Shown: positions 32,985 to 41,741 of the stretch, piece after piece
Position numbering within the stretch: position 1 is the first letter of the stretch
Layout: each line of letters starts with the position of its first letter
Assembly (NCBI GenBank): GCA_017513185.1
Contig: JAFXGL010000007.1
Coordinates: 1-64,000 of the forward strand
Reading direction: 5' to 3'
DNA: 64,000 bases
Origin: Candidatus Saccharimonadota bacterium
Lineage (GTDB): Bacteria > Patescibacteriota > Saccharimonadia > Saccharimonadales > Saccharimonadaceae
Position numbers and translations under genes: made by a program
Notes under the pieces: generated by a model
Databases searched by the model: none
What the model was told of the DNA's origin: nothing
The model's input: only the letters and a program-made list of their open reading frames with translations

Positions 32985-33650
32985 ATGACCCACGAAGAGA
33001 AAAAGAAGATTATTGAGCGAATTATTACGGACTTTGGTGCCTTGCCACAAGATGAGTCGTCGGGGATTTTTATGGCTGGGCTACCGGGCGCCGGAAAAAC
33101 TGAGCTTTCTCGTGCGCTTATTGAAGTTTCTGGCGTTTCACCAGTCCGTATTGATATGGATGAGCTCGCTAGCTTTGCCAAGGGCTATAAGCCCGAGCGT
33201 GCCGATGAGTTTCGCCTTATCGGCACGGCTTTGCTTTCGCAACTTTATTCTACCGTGCTCAAAAATCGTCTCGATTTTATCATGGATGGTACTTTCTCGT
33301 CCAAAAATGCCGAGCTGAATATTGAGCGCGCTTTGAAGCGTGGTTATAATTTAAAGATCGTTTACGTCTATCAAGATCCTAAATTGGCGTGGGAGTTTAC
33401 TAAGGCGCGCGAGAAAGTTGAACATCGCGCAATTAAATTTGATGGTTTTATTGAAACTTATTACAAAATTTTTAAGAATATAAAAGAAATTACCCAGAAA
33501 TATAACGAACAAATAAATTTAAACATAGTATATAAGACGCCAACAAATGAAATTGGTAAGTGGGAAAAATATGTTTGTCACTCGAAAATTGACGAGCTTA
33601 TAAAAATAGAATATAATAAAGATAAGTTAATTAAATATATTAAAGGTTGA
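32985..33650 (+). CDS. Zeta-toxin-like P-loop kinase
   Basis: 221 aa. Walker A AGLPGAGKTELSR (about 29-41), then PVRIDMDEL and FIMDGTFSSKNAEL, the layout of zeta toxin/PezT-type kinases that phosphorylate UDP-N-acetylglucosamine. The last 60 residues are Lys/Ile/Asn-rich and the DNA turns sharply AT-rich from about 33460. The usual antitoxin gene upstream is absent; a 48-aa gene follows 2 bp downstream. It could be a toxin or a housekeeping sugar kinase. Confidence 0.7.
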   Translation: MTHEEKKKIIERIITDFGALPQDESSGIFMAGLPGAGKTELSRALIEVSGVSPVRIDMDELASFAKGYKPERADEFRLIGTALLSQLYSTVLKNRLDFIMDGTFSSKNAELNIERALKRGYNLKIVYVYQDPKLAWEFTKAREKVEHRAIKFDGFIETYYKIFKNIKEITQKYNEQINLNIVYKTPTNEIGKWEKYVCHSKIDELIKIEYNKDKLIKYIKG

Positions 33651-33652
33651 TT

Positions 33653-33799
33653 ATGGCGCCAAAACAGACTGTTACTATGCGAGATTTAGTGAAAAACGAC
33701 AATGACTCACGCGTTACTAGTGTTTTTGACCGTGCGCTCAAAAAGGCCTACGAGTATCAGCAAGAGACTCTTAAAAAAGCAAAGAAATTTAGGTGTTGA
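33653..33799 (+). CDS. Very small basic protein, 48 aa, downstream of the zeta-like kinase
   Basis: ATG 33653 follows AAAGG by 6 nt and lies 2 bp after the kinase stop. The product is rich in Lys, Asp and Tyr with a helical C-terminus (ALKKAYEYQQETLKKAKK). No family recognised. Position suggests a functional partner, possibly an antitoxin, but nothing in the sequence proves it. Confidence 0.5.
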   Translation: MAPKQTVTMRDLVKNDNDSRVTSVFDRALKKAYEYQQETLKKAKKFRC

Positions 33800-33802
33800 A
33801 AA

Positions 33803-33830
33803 ATCCCCGGTGAGGCCGGGGATGTTTTTT
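33803..33830 (+). terminator. Intrinsic terminator after the kinase operon
   Basis: ATCCCCGG/CCGGGGAT then six T. Confidence 0.8.
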
Positions 33831-33848
33831 GTTTAGGGATTTGAATGT

Positions 33849-34625
33849 TCAGAAGCCGTCGGCGGATGTGGTGGTGGAGACTTCTGGGTCGAGGACGATT
33901 TTTGGTACGTTTTCTAGCCGTTCCTGCCAATCGCTGTCGTTTACGGGCGTCGGTGTTTTGGCGAGCCGTGCGATTAGCTCTTGCATGGTCGCTTCGTTGG
34001 CGCTAGAGATTCCTTCGAGCAATTTCGAGAATTGATCTAGTCGTCTCACGGCACTCATATCCATGAAGTGTTCTGGGGTGAACCGTTCGTCACCACTTGA
34101 CAAATACTTTCCAAACGCAGTGAGAAAACCTTTGAGACTTTCGATAATCTTGTTATTGTCAGCTACCAAATCTTCCGTTTGTTTCCGAAACTCCTCGCGA
34201 ATTTCTTCTTTATTTGTAGCGTTTCTAACTTCGTAATAATCTTCGATGATTTTTATGGAGTCATCGCGATTTTGCGAATAAGTAGAGAAACAATTTTGAA
34301 TCAATTGGCAAATATATTTTTGATTCTTAACTTTAAACTTCCCAACGTGCACGCAAATAGTTTCAAATAGCTGATTCACTAGATAGTGCTGTTTAAGCAA
34401 TTCGTCCATACATTCGAACAAGTTCCCATAACTCTGTGTATACTCTTGTAAATCGTTAAGTATCTCGCTATAGACTTTACAGTCAGAATAGCCAGGTTTA
34501 TAAAGCGGCATCTTTGCAATTGAAAATTCTGGATCTTGTATGTAATCAATTTCAAATTTCGAATCGTTATCGTCAATAATCCTCACTTCTTCCTCGGCTT
34601 TTCTTCGTCTGAAAATTTTTAACAT
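33849..34625 (-). CDS. Hypothetical soluble protein, 258 aa
   Basis: Basic start MLKIFRRRKAEEE, then helical regions rich in Glu, Asn and Ile; no membrane segment. Residues 60-200 may form a coiled coil. Not recognised. AGGGGG precedes ATG 34625. The preceding 80-nt leader holds a small hairpin GTCGC/GCGAC. Confidence 0.5.
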   Translation of the reverse strand: MLKIFRRRKAEEEVRIIDDNDSKFEIDYIQDPEFSIAKMPLYKPGYSDCKVYSEILNDLQEYTQSYGNLFECMDELLKQHYLVNQLFETICVHVGKFKVKNQKYICQLIQNCFSTYSQNRDDSIKIIEDYYEVRNATNKEEIREEFRKQTEDLVADNNKIIESLKGFLTAFGKYLSSGDERFTPEHFMDMSAVRRLDQFSKLLEGISSANEATMQELIARLAKTPTPVNDSDWQERLENVPKIVLDPEVSTTTSADGF

Positions 34626-34767
34626 TTTTCTTCCCCCTTCCCTAATTTTGAAAGAACTTATATTAAGCCCATAAGGCGAATATATTTAAAGTCGCTGGAG
34701 CGACATATTTATACTATAGCATAAAATGCTTATTTTGCAAGGTTTTGATGGGTTTGGCACTTTCTTG

Positions 34768-34776
34768 TGGTATAAT
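34768..34776 (+). promoter_or_regulatory. Extended -10 promoter of rmuC
   Basis: TGG-TATAAT, 7 nt before the ATG at 34784; it rules out the ATGs at 34745 and 34775. Confidence 0.6.
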
Positions 34777-34783
34777 GAAAAGT

Positions 34784-35956
34784 ATGGAAATTGTTGTGGT
34801 AATACTTATAGTGATAAATGTAATTTTGACAGGGGTGGTGTTGGCGAGTGGAGCGCGTATGAAAAATGCGACGAAAGACGAGAAGAAGCTGGCAGAGATT
34901 AGCGAGAGGTTGGTGAAAAATGATACGAAGATTGAAGTGCTTTCCAAGAAGATTGACGATTTGACGCCGAAGATTAGTAGCGAGTTCCGCGAGAATAGGA
35001 AGGAGATTAGCGAGAATCTGAGCGGGATTTCTAAGACCGTGGATTCGAGGGTGAAGGAGATGCAGGTCTCGAACGAGAAGAAGTTGGAGCAGATGCGCGA
35101 GACGGTGGACGAGAAGCTGCAGGCGAGCGTGGAGAAGCGGTTTAACGAGAGCTTTAAGCAAATTTCGGGGCAGCTGAGCCAAGTGTATCAGGGCCTGGGT
35201 GAGATGAAGAATCTAGCTACGGGTGTGGGTGACCTCAAGAAGGTGATGGAAGGCGTGAAGACGCGAGGGATTTATGGTGAGGTGCAGCTGGGAGCTATTA
35301 TTGAAGATATTTTGACGCCGACGCAGTATCTTACGAATACGCTAATTAAGAAAGGTAGTTCTGACCGAGTGGAGTTTGCCGTACGGATGCCGGGGAAAGA
35401 GGCGGAAGTGTTGCTGCCGATTGATAGTAAGTTCCCGGTGGAGAATTATCAGCGGCTGCTCAAAGCGTATGATGAGGGAAGTAAGACCGAGATTGAAATG
35501 TATCGGAAGGCTTTGCGAAAGGATGTGGTGGAGCAGGCGAAGAAGATTCATGATAAATATATCGAGGTGCCAAAGACGACGGAGTTTGCGATGATGTTTG
35601 TGCCGACGGAAAGCCTGTATGCGGAGATTTTGCGGATACCTGGTGTGGACGAAGAGATACGGCAGAAGTATAGTATTTCCCTCTCCAGCCCGGCGACGTT
35701 GCCAGTGATGCTGAATGGCCTCCTCATGGGGTATCGGTCGGTGGCGATTGAAAAGCGTTCCGCTGAAGTCTGGAAGATTCTTGGAGGCGTGAAGGCGCAG
35801 TTTGGGAAGTTTGGAGATTTGCTAGAGGGGGTAGAAAAGAAGCTGACAGAAAGCGCTCACAAGATAGAAGACGCAAAGAGGCAAAGCCGCAGAATAGAAA
35901 AAGAAATGAAGGATATTGAAGAGTTACCAGAAAGTAAAATAGAATTATTGAATTAG
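34784..35956 (+). CDS. rmuC: RmuC family DNA recombination protein
   Basis: 390 aa. N-terminal membrane helix (1-21), long coiled coil (about 30-140), then the RmuC nuclease-like domain with RGIYGEVQLGAIIEDIL, LLPIDSKFPVENYQRL and MMFVPTESLYAEI. In E. coli it limits inversions at short inverted repeats, which is of interest given the palindromes in this window. Leaderless promoter. Confidence 0.9.
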   Translation: MEIVVVILIVINVILTGVVLASGARMKNATKDEKKLAEISERLVKNDTKIEVLSKKIDDLTPKISSEFRENRKEISENLSGISKTVDSRVKEMQVSNEKKLEQMRETVDEKLQASVEKRFNESFKQISGQLSQVYQGLGEMKNLATGVGDLKKVMEGVKTRGIYGEVQLGAIIEDILTPTQYLTNTLIKKGSSDRVEFAVRMPGKEAEVLLPIDSKFPVENYQRLLKAYDEGSKTEIEMYRKALRKDVVEQAKKIHDKYIEVPKTTEFAMMFVPTESLYAEILRIPGVDEEIRQKYSISLSSPATLPVMLNGLLMGYRSVAIEKRSAEVWKILGGVKAQFGKFGDLLEGVEKKLTESAHKIEDAKRQSRRIEKEMKDIEELPESKIELLN

Positions 35957-36093
35957 GGCTCGCTTGCGGTCGGAAGTTTATTTTGGTGGCCCGCTCCTCG
36001 GCTTCACAATCCGACTATCGTCGGATTGCTTGCCTGGCCGCTCAGGCCGTGTCTTCAGTCCCCCAAAACAAACCTTCCTCCCCGCTCGCGCCC
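35956..36093. repeat. Palindromic element between convergent rmuC and recR
   Basis: Outer arms 35972-35986 and 36063-36078 (GGAAG-TTTATTTTGG with CCAAAACAAACCTTCC, one bulge and one mismatch), flanked by GGGC/GCCC that touch both stop codons. Inside: a 9-bp perfect hairpin CAATCCGAC/GTCGGATTG (36007-36028) and CCTG/CAGG (36033-36046). Fills the whole gap. Could serve as a two-way terminator. Confidence 0.6.
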
Positions 36094-36698
36094 TATAATC
36101 TTGTTCTATTCTGCAATGCTGCGGATAGTGTTATTTGATCTGCGTAAGACAAGTCAATTCCTAGTGGCAAACCTCTAGCTAGTCTTGTTATCTTCAAATT
36201 ATCGAATTTTTCGGAGAGGAGTTTTTGGAGGAGGAGGGCGGTGGATTCGCCTTCAACACTGGGGTTCGTCGCGATGATGACTTCGGTGACTGCGTCGTCG
36301 GCGACGCGGGTGAGGAGTTCTTTAATGTGGAGCTGGTCGGGAGTGACACCATCGATGGGGGAGATGGCGCCACCGAGAACGTGGTAGGTGCCTTTGTAGG
36401 ATTTGGTAGCTTCGATGCTGTAGATGTCGAGTGGTTCTTCTACGACGAGGACGGAAGTCTTGTCGCGTGAGGGGTCGGAGTAAAGCGGGGAGACGGCTTC
36501 GTCGCTGTCGATGAGAGCGAAGGTTTTGGGGCAGGACTTGACGCCGGAGTGGAGATACTGCAAAGATTCGGAGATATTATCGGTAATACTGGGGTTAGCG
36601 CGAAACAGAAAGTAGGCGTAGCGTTCCGCCGTGCGAGGGCCGACGCCAGGCAGGTGTCCGAGCGCCTCGATGACGCTTGAAAGAGCCTTCGGGAGCAT
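36093..36698 (-). CDS. recR: Recombination protein RecR, zinc-finger degenerate
   Basis: 201 aa. Helix-hairpin-helix LPGVGPRTAERYAYFL, Toprim domain LVVEEPLDIYSIEA, and TNPSVEGESTALLL. The Cys4 zinc finger keeps one Cys (KSCPKTF); the others are Thr, Ser and Tyr. Works with RecF/RecO in loading RecA at gaps. Its start overlaps the ybaB stop by one base. Confidence 0.93.
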   Translation of the reverse strand: MLPKALSSVIEALGHLPGVGPRTAERYAYFLFRANPSITDNISESLQYLHSGVKSCPKTFALIDSDEAVSPLYSDPSRDKTSVLVVEEPLDIYSIEATKSYKGTYHVLGGAISPIDGVTPDQLHIKELLTRVADDAVTEVIIATNPSVEGESTALLLQKLLSEKFDNLKITRLARGLPLGIDLSYADQITLSAALQNRTRL

Positions 36699-36994
36699 TA
36701 GAGGCCGAGGTTTCCGAGCTTGCCCATGAGGGGCTTCATTTTTTCGCTGGCGATTTCTTGAGCTTTGGCATAGCCGTCACGGAGACAGTTTTCTATCCAG
36801 CGCTCGAGTTCGTGAATGTGGTCAAGGTCAACCTTTTCTGGGTCGATGGAGACTTTTTTAATCTTGAGTTCACCGTTAATCTGCACGACGACGGCGCCGT
36901 CACCAGCTTCTACCTCGACGATTTCGTTCTTGAGGTCTTTCTGCGCTTTGCGCAGTTGATTAATCATTTTCATTTGGTCCATAGTTTGGCCCAT
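36698..36994 (-). CDS. ybaB: YbaB/EbfC nucleoid-associated protein
   Basis: 98 aa. MDQMKMINQLRKAQKDLKNE start, GDGAVVVQINGELKIKKVSIDP core and the C-terminal KMKPLMGKLGNLGL are typical. Binds DNA as a dimer. The ybaB-recR pair is conserved in bacteria, usually after dnaX; here dnaX is upstream too but dnaB and a membrane protein gene intervene. Confidence 0.92.
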   Translation of the reverse strand: MGQTMDQMKMINQLRKAQKDLKNEIVEVEAGDGAVVVQINGELKIKKVSIDPEKVDLDHIHELERWIENCLRDGYAKAQEIASEKMKPLMGKLGNLGL

Positions 36995-37011
36995 AATACA
37001 CTCCTTTAAAA

Positions 37012-38478
37012 CTATTTGTAGCTATATATGTATATTCTATCAGAATTGTCGGAATTTGGCGAGGTGATAATGCGCTGGAGGCCATAGCCATTGGGAAGCT
37101 CAATGTCGGAGACGTGGCCAAGGGTGACGATGTCGTCGCGGACGGCGAGCTTGAGGAGTTTTTCGGTGGAGGACTGGAGCTGGATGGCGTGGTGGCGGTC
37201 TTCGTAGACTTCGTAGAAGGCACGGTTGAGCGTGTTTTCTGGGACGATGAGGATGGAATTTTCCCGAAGGTTGTCGCGGACGAGCGAGAGGTCGGTCGTG
37301 AATTCGTTGGCGACGGCGGGGGTGTATTTATAGCCGTAGACGAAGTGGTTGAGGCTGGGGATAATCATGACGGCGAGGAGGATAGAGAGCGGGAAGATGG
37401 CGAAGACGCGAGCGTAAGGGTTGGACGGGAAGAGGCTATACCATTTTTCTAGGATGTAGCGGAGGCCGTGGGCGGTGAGAATGGAAAGTGGCAGGACGAG
37501 AAGCAGGGCGGAGTCGGGTGTGAGGCCGGCGAGGATAACGGAAAAGACGATGAAGGCGCTAGCGATAGCGTTACGGCTGGCGAAGAAGCCACGGCGGGTA
37601 GAGAAGAGGCCAGTGGCGGCAAGTGCGAGCGAAGCTAGGCCGACGAGCGGGCTTAAATAGACGCCTTCGAGTGGTTGGCCCCAGGAGAAGAAGGGGGCGA
37701 AGCCGGTTTTGATGTTTTCAAAGAAATGGCTGATAGAGAAGTTTTCTCCGAAGAAGAGGGTGAGAGCGACGGTGCTTGACGAGATAATGTTAGTAATCCA
37801 AATGGCGAGACCACCGAGCAAGATGATACCCATGCCAATGAGCGGGATTTTGGGCAGAGATTTGACGGTGAAGCGCAGGTGCGGATTCCAAAGGGTGAAG
37901 AAAATGATGAAGGCGACGAGGTAGATGAGGTGTGGAGTGTAGATGGCGAGCAGGAGCGCGAGGGCGAAGACAAAGCACCAAAGGGGCTTGGGTTGTTTTT
38001 CTCCCTGGATTTTTGAACCAAGCCAAAGCAGGAGCGTGGGCCAAAAGACGAGCATGATTAGCGGAGTGCCGGAGCCGGCGAGGTAGAGGAAGGGAGTGGA
38101 GAGGACGGTAAGAATGGAGGCCAGCAGTGCGACGTTGCTCTTAAACCAGCGGTTGAGAAGAAGGATGAGCAAGAGGCCGAGGACGAGGCCGACCAAGATG
38201 GAGGGAAGCTTGATGGCGTAGGGAGTGAGGCCGAAGAGGAGGATGGAGAGTTTTTGCAAAATGTGGTAAGGGAGGTCGACAAGGTCGCCGGAGGTGATGG
38301 AGGAGAAGTGCAAATCGTAAGAGCCAACGACGGATTGACGCTCGAGGTCGGAGAGGCCGGCGGGACTAATCAAAGGCAACAAGAAAATTAAAGCTATAAA
38401 CGCTAGCCCTAAAACAATATAGCCGATTATGAATCTATAACGATATAGAAAAAGTTTAGAAATAACGAGTTTACTCAT
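37012..38478 (-). CDS. GT-C type membrane glycosyltransferase-like protein
   Basis: 488 aa with about 11 membrane helices and a C-terminal soluble part (about 400-488). The first outer loop has LSDLERQSVVGSYDLH, where GT-C enzymes keep acidic catalytic residues, so PMT/ArnT-like transfer from a lipid-linked sugar is plausible; the acceptor is unknown. TGC-TATAAT lies 7 nt before ATG 38478: leaderless. Confidence 0.65.
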   Translation of the reverse strand: MSKLVISKLFLYRYRFIIGYIVLGLAFIALIFLLPLISPAGLSDLERQSVVGSYDLHFSSITSGDLVDLPYHILQKLSILLFGLTPYAIKLPSILVGLVLGLLLILLLNRWFKSNVALLASILTVLSTPFLYLAGSGTPLIMLVFWPTLLLWLGSKIQGEKQPKPLWCFVFALALLLAIYTPHLIYLVAFIIFFTLWNPHLRFTVKSLPKIPLIGMGIILLGGLAIWITNIISSSTVALTLFFGENFSISHFFENIKTGFAPFFSWGQPLEGVYLSPLVGLASLALAATGLFSTRRGFFASRNAIASAFIVFSVILAGLTPDSALLLVLPLSILTAHGLRYILEKWYSLFPSNPYARVFAIFPLSILLAVMIIPSLNHFVYGYKYTPAVANEFTTDLSLVRDNLRENSILIVPENTLNRAFYEVYEDRHHAIQLQSSTEKLLKLAVRDDIVTLGHVSDIELPNGYGLQRIITSPNSDNSDRIYIYSYK

Positions 38479-38501
38479 TTATACCATTATAGCATATGTT
38501 T

Positions 38502-39875
38502 TTATTCTTCGGAATGCTCTTTGTCGAGCGACATGAAGCGTAAGAGTTCGGGGTGGAAGTAGAGCTCGATGGTGCCGACCGGGCCGTGGCGGTGCTTGGC
38601 GATGATGAGCTGAGTGATGTGGGTCTCTTCGTAGCCTTCCTTGCCTTGATTGTAGTAGTCGGGGCGGTGGAGGAACATGACAAGGTCGGCGTCTTGCTCA
38701 ATGGAGCCGGATTCACGGAGATCGGAGAGGACCGGGCGAGGGTCGTCACGGCCAGTGACGGAACGGGAGAGCTGAGCTAGGGCGACGACGGGGATTTCTA
38801 GTTCCCTGGCGAGCTGTTTGAGGCTGCGAGAAATCTCGGTAACTTCCTGGACGCGGTTGCCGGTGCGGCGGTAGACCTCGGAGCCACTTAAGAGCTGGAG
38901 GTAGTCGATGATGATGAGGCCAATGTCGTGGTCGTGGACGGCGCGGCGGGCTTTGTTACGGAGTTCTAGGACGGTCATGTTGGAGGTGTCATCGAGGTAG
39001 AGGGGGATGGAATCCATTTCTTCCAAAGCGTCGCCGATTTTGCCGTAATCTTCTTCGGTGACATTGCCGGTGCGAATTTTCCAGTTGTCGACGCCGGAGA
39101 TGTCGGAAATCATACGGTCGACGATTTCTTGGTTGGCCATTTCCATGGAGAAAAAGAGGACGCCACGGCCGTTGATGCTGGCGGTGTTATACGCGAGGTT
39201 TTGGGCGAAGGTGGTTTTTCCCATGGCCGGGCGGGCGCCGATAATCACGAGGTCGCCTTTTTGGAGGCCGGCGGTCTTTTTGTCGAGGTCACGAAAGCCG
39301 GTCTTGAGGCCGCGGAGGGCGCCTTTGTTGTTGTGGAGTTCTTCCATGCGGTCGAAAGCGTCGGCGAGGAGAGACTCTAGGGCGACGTAGTCGGTCTTGG
39401 TGATTTGGTCAGTGACGGTGTAGAGTTCTTTTTCGGCGGAGCCGAGGAGTTCGTTAATGTCGGTGGATTCTTCGTAGCCGGATTCGGAGATGGCGGTGCC
39501 GGCGCTAATCAAGCGGCGGCGAATGGCAGCATTGGCGACAATCTTCGCGTAGGCCTCGGAGTGGGTGGCGGTGGGGACGAAGTTGGTGAGCTCGGTGAGG
39601 TAGGCGGCGCCACCGACGCTCTTTAAATCCTTCGTTTTGCGGAGTTCGGCGGTGAGGGTGAGGAGGTCGATGGGCGAGTGGTGCTGGTAAAGGGAGGTCA
39701 TGGCGTGGAAGATTTTGCCGTGGCGTTCGTCGTAAAAGTCGCGGTATCTGACGATTTCTAGAAGGTCGGGGAAGTTGGTGTCGGACAGCAAAATGGCGCC
39801 GAGTAGAGACTTTTCGGCGTTGAGATCCTGGGGCGGAATGCGACCACCGGATGAGTTAGAACGGGATTCCTCCAT
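38502..39875 (-). CDS. dnaB: Replicative DNA helicase DnaB
   Basis: 457 aa. N-terminal domain (RIPPQDLNAEKSLLGAIL) and RecA-like domain with Walker A GARPAMGKTTFAQNLA, Walker B IGLIIIDYLQLL, and SDLRESGSIEQDADLV. Hexameric helicase at the fork. Overlaps dnaX by 20 bp, an unusual pairing that ties helicase and clamp-loader expression together. Confidence 0.96.
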   Translation of the reverse strand: MEESRSNSSGGRIPPQDLNAEKSLLGAILLSDTNFPDLLEIVRYRDFYDERHGKIFHAMTSLYQHHSPIDLLTLTAELRKTKDLKSVGGAAYLTELTNFVPTATHSEAYAKIVANAAIRRRLISAGTAISESGYEESTDINELLGSAEKELYTVTDQITKTDYVALESLLADAFDRMEELHNNKGALRGLKTGFRDLDKKTAGLQKGDLVIIGARPAMGKTTFAQNLAYNTASINGRGVLFFSMEMANQEIVDRMISDISGVDNWKIRTGNVTEEDYGKIGDALEEMDSIPLYLDDTSNMTVLELRNKARRAVHDHDIGLIIIDYLQLLSGSEVYRRTGNRVQEVTEISRSLKQLARELEIPVVALAQLSRSVTGRDDPRPVLSDLRESGSIEQDADLVMFLHRPDYYNQGKEGYEETHITQLIIAKHRHGPVGTIELYFHPELLRFMSLDKEHSEE

Positions 39876-41157
39876 TATCGTTTACCTCCTGTATGTTACC
39901 CATTATATCAGAAATTTTGGAGATTTCCGGTGATTTTTCAAAGTCGTCGGGGTCGTGAATGATGAATTCTTTGTTAAAATTACTTTTTAAAAGGTCGCGG
40001 TTGGCAGGGCGGTCTAAAATCGTTTTGATAATCTTTTTGGGAGGGTAAATGTGGATAGTGGCGCCGTCGTCGGAGATTTTACATTTATTTAGTTGCGCTT
40101 CCAAAGCCGGCGTGAGTTTTAAAGAAATGTTATTTATAGGTTTTTCTATTATTTTTTCTTTTTTAGTTTCAATCTTAATTTCTTTTTTTATTATTTTATT
40201 TTCAATTTTTATATCATTATTAAAATCTTTATTATTTAAAAAAGCCAATAGTAATTTAGCTTCCGGATATGGCGCGGTGACCTTTGGGAGTTCGGCGAGG
40301 AGGGAGAGGAGGTTGGGAGCAGGGGCGGAGATGATTTTGGCGAGGCAGGAGTTGGCGACGGATTCGGGCTTGAGGCCCTCAGCGAGCAAGCCTTTGAGTG
40401 CTTTGGTGATGGTAGCGGCGTCGCCGGAGGTGTAGGCGGCGAGAAGGGCGGAGATTTTAGAGTCCATCGGGAGGCCCAGGCAGTTTGAAACGGTAGCTTC
40501 GTCGAGCTCGGTGTCTTTTTCGGCGAGGGAGGAGATTTGGTCGAGGAGGGAGAGGGAGTCGCGGAAGGAGCCGCCGCCTTTTTGGACGATGAGCTTTAAG
40601 GCCGGGGTGGAGATTTTAATTCCCTCTTTATCGCAGATGGCTTGGAGGTGGGAGAGCATAGTAGCTTTGTCGGCTAGGCGGAAGGTGAAAACTTGGCTTC
40701 TTGAGGTGATGGTGACGGGGACCTTTTCGAGGTCGGTGGTGGCGAGAATAAAGACGACGTGAGCGGGTGGTTCTTCCAAAGTTTTAAGTAGGGCGTTAAA
40801 GGCGGACTTACTCAGCATGTGGACTTCGTCGATGATGTAGACTTTAAACTTGCCCTCACTGGGAGCAATCATGGCCTTTTCACGGAGGTCGCGGATGTTA
40901 TCGACGCCAGTGTTACTAGCCGCGTCGATTTCGATAATGTCGAGGTAACTGTCTTCTAGTTCGTAGGTGAAGCCATTGATTTCGTGAGCAAGGATGCGGG
41001 CGACGGAAGTTTTGCCACAGCCGCGAGGGCCGGTGAAGAGGTAGCTATGAGAAACTTTGCCAGACCCCAGAGCAGCAGCAAGGGGGCCCGTCACTTGGTC
41101 CTGACCAATGACGTCCTGGAGGGTCTTGGGACGGTATTTGCGATATAAGGCTAACAT
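39856..41157 (-). CDS. dnaX: DNA polymerase III tau/gamma subunit
   Basis: 433 aa. Walker A FTGPRGCGKTSVARI, DEVHMLSKSAFNALLKTLEEPP, sensor FILATTDLEKVPVTI. The Cys4 zinc module that bacterial DnaX has after Walker A is missing: the segment is ILAHEINGFTYELEDSYL with no Cys. After domain III there is an AT-rich linker with a slippery A7 (40183-40189) in frame A-AAA-AAA; a -1 shift ends two codons later, giving about 327 aa (gamma-like). Confidence 0.94.
   Translation of the reverse strand: MLALYRKYRPKTLQDVIGQDQVTGPLAAALGSGKVSHSYLFTGPRGCGKTSVARILAHEINGFTYELEDSYLDIIEIDAASNTGVDNIRDLREKAMIAPSEGKFKVYIIDEVHMLSKSAFNALLKTLEEPPAHVVFILATTDLEKVPVTITSRSQVFTFRLADKATMLSHLQAICDKEGIKISTPALKLIVQKGGGSFRDSLSLLDQISSLAEKDTELDEATVSNCLGLPMDSKISALLAAYTSGDAATITKALKGLLAEGLKPESVANSCLAKIISAPAPNLLSLLAELPKVTAPYPEAKLLLAFLNNKDFNNDIKIENKIIKKEIKIETKKEKIIEKPINNISLKLTPALEAQLNKCKISDDGATIHIYPPKKIIKTILDRPANRDLLKSNFNKEFIIHDPDDFEKSPEISKISDIMGNIQEVNDNGGIPF
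40175..40189 (-). other. Candidate programmed frameshift/slippage site in dnaX
   Basis: Seven A on the minus strand (40189-40183) read ATA AAA AAA GAA. Shifting -1 gives AGA AAT TAA, stop at 40177-40175. No strong downstream stem seen. Compare E. coli A-AAA-AAG and Thermus slippage. Confidence 0.55.
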
Positions 41158-41675
41158 TACAGAGCGGCTTCAACGGCGGCCCACTGAGCTTCGTCGTTCT
41201 TTGCGGGGATGACGACGGAGACCTGGGAGCCTTCACGGAGGTGGAAGTAAGTGACAGAAGCGTAGAGGATTTCGTATTCGCGGCCGGCGACTTCGACGTA
41301 ATATTTGTCGTCGTGGTGAGTGAGGGTGCCGATGACAGACTTGCGCTCGACCGGGCCGATTTGCTTGTAAAGGAAGCGGCCATCGGGAGTGATGGTGAGC
41401 TTCATGAGATCGCCCTCAACGAGCTTGGACTTAGATGCATAGTTTGCCGGGACGGGGTAATTCTTGCCGTCGGGGCCAATCATGATTTGGCCATCAAAGA
41501 CGCCTTCGATAATCTTGCCATCAGGGTCGGAAACGACGGTCTCACGGGGGGCAGTGATAACATCGCCGTCGCCCAAAACGGAGTTCAAAAGCTCCTTGGC
41601 GGCAGCCAAATTGGTCTCAGCCTCTTGAAGGAGGCTCCTTAATCTCTTTATTTGTTTTTCTGGTAGTTCAGACAT
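41157..41675 (-). CDS. Conserved-looking hypothetical protein upstream of dnaX
   Basis: 172 aa. N-terminal coiled coil (5-40), then a beta-rich domain (VFDGQIMIGPDGKNYPVPANYASKSKLVEGD), ending EAQWAAVEAAL. Looks like a small nucleic-acid-binding or assembly protein; not recognised. ATG 41675 chosen over GTG 41678. Overlaps dnaX by one base, giving an operon 172-aa gene-dnaX-dnaB with TTGACA upstream. Confidence 0.6.
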   Translation of the reverse strand: MSELPEKQIKRLRSLLQEAETNLAAAKELLNSVLGDGDVITAPRETVVSDPDGKIIEGVFDGQIMIGPDGKNYPVPANYASKSKLVEGDLMKLTITPDGRFLYKQIGPVERKSVIGTLTHHDDKYYVEVAGREYEILYASVTYFHLREGSQVSVVIPAKNDEAQWAAVEAAL

Positions 41676-41741
41676 CACCTCGCGTCCTGTCTATTTTTTG
41701 ATATAGTACTATTATTATATTATATGACATCCCGTGCTATG

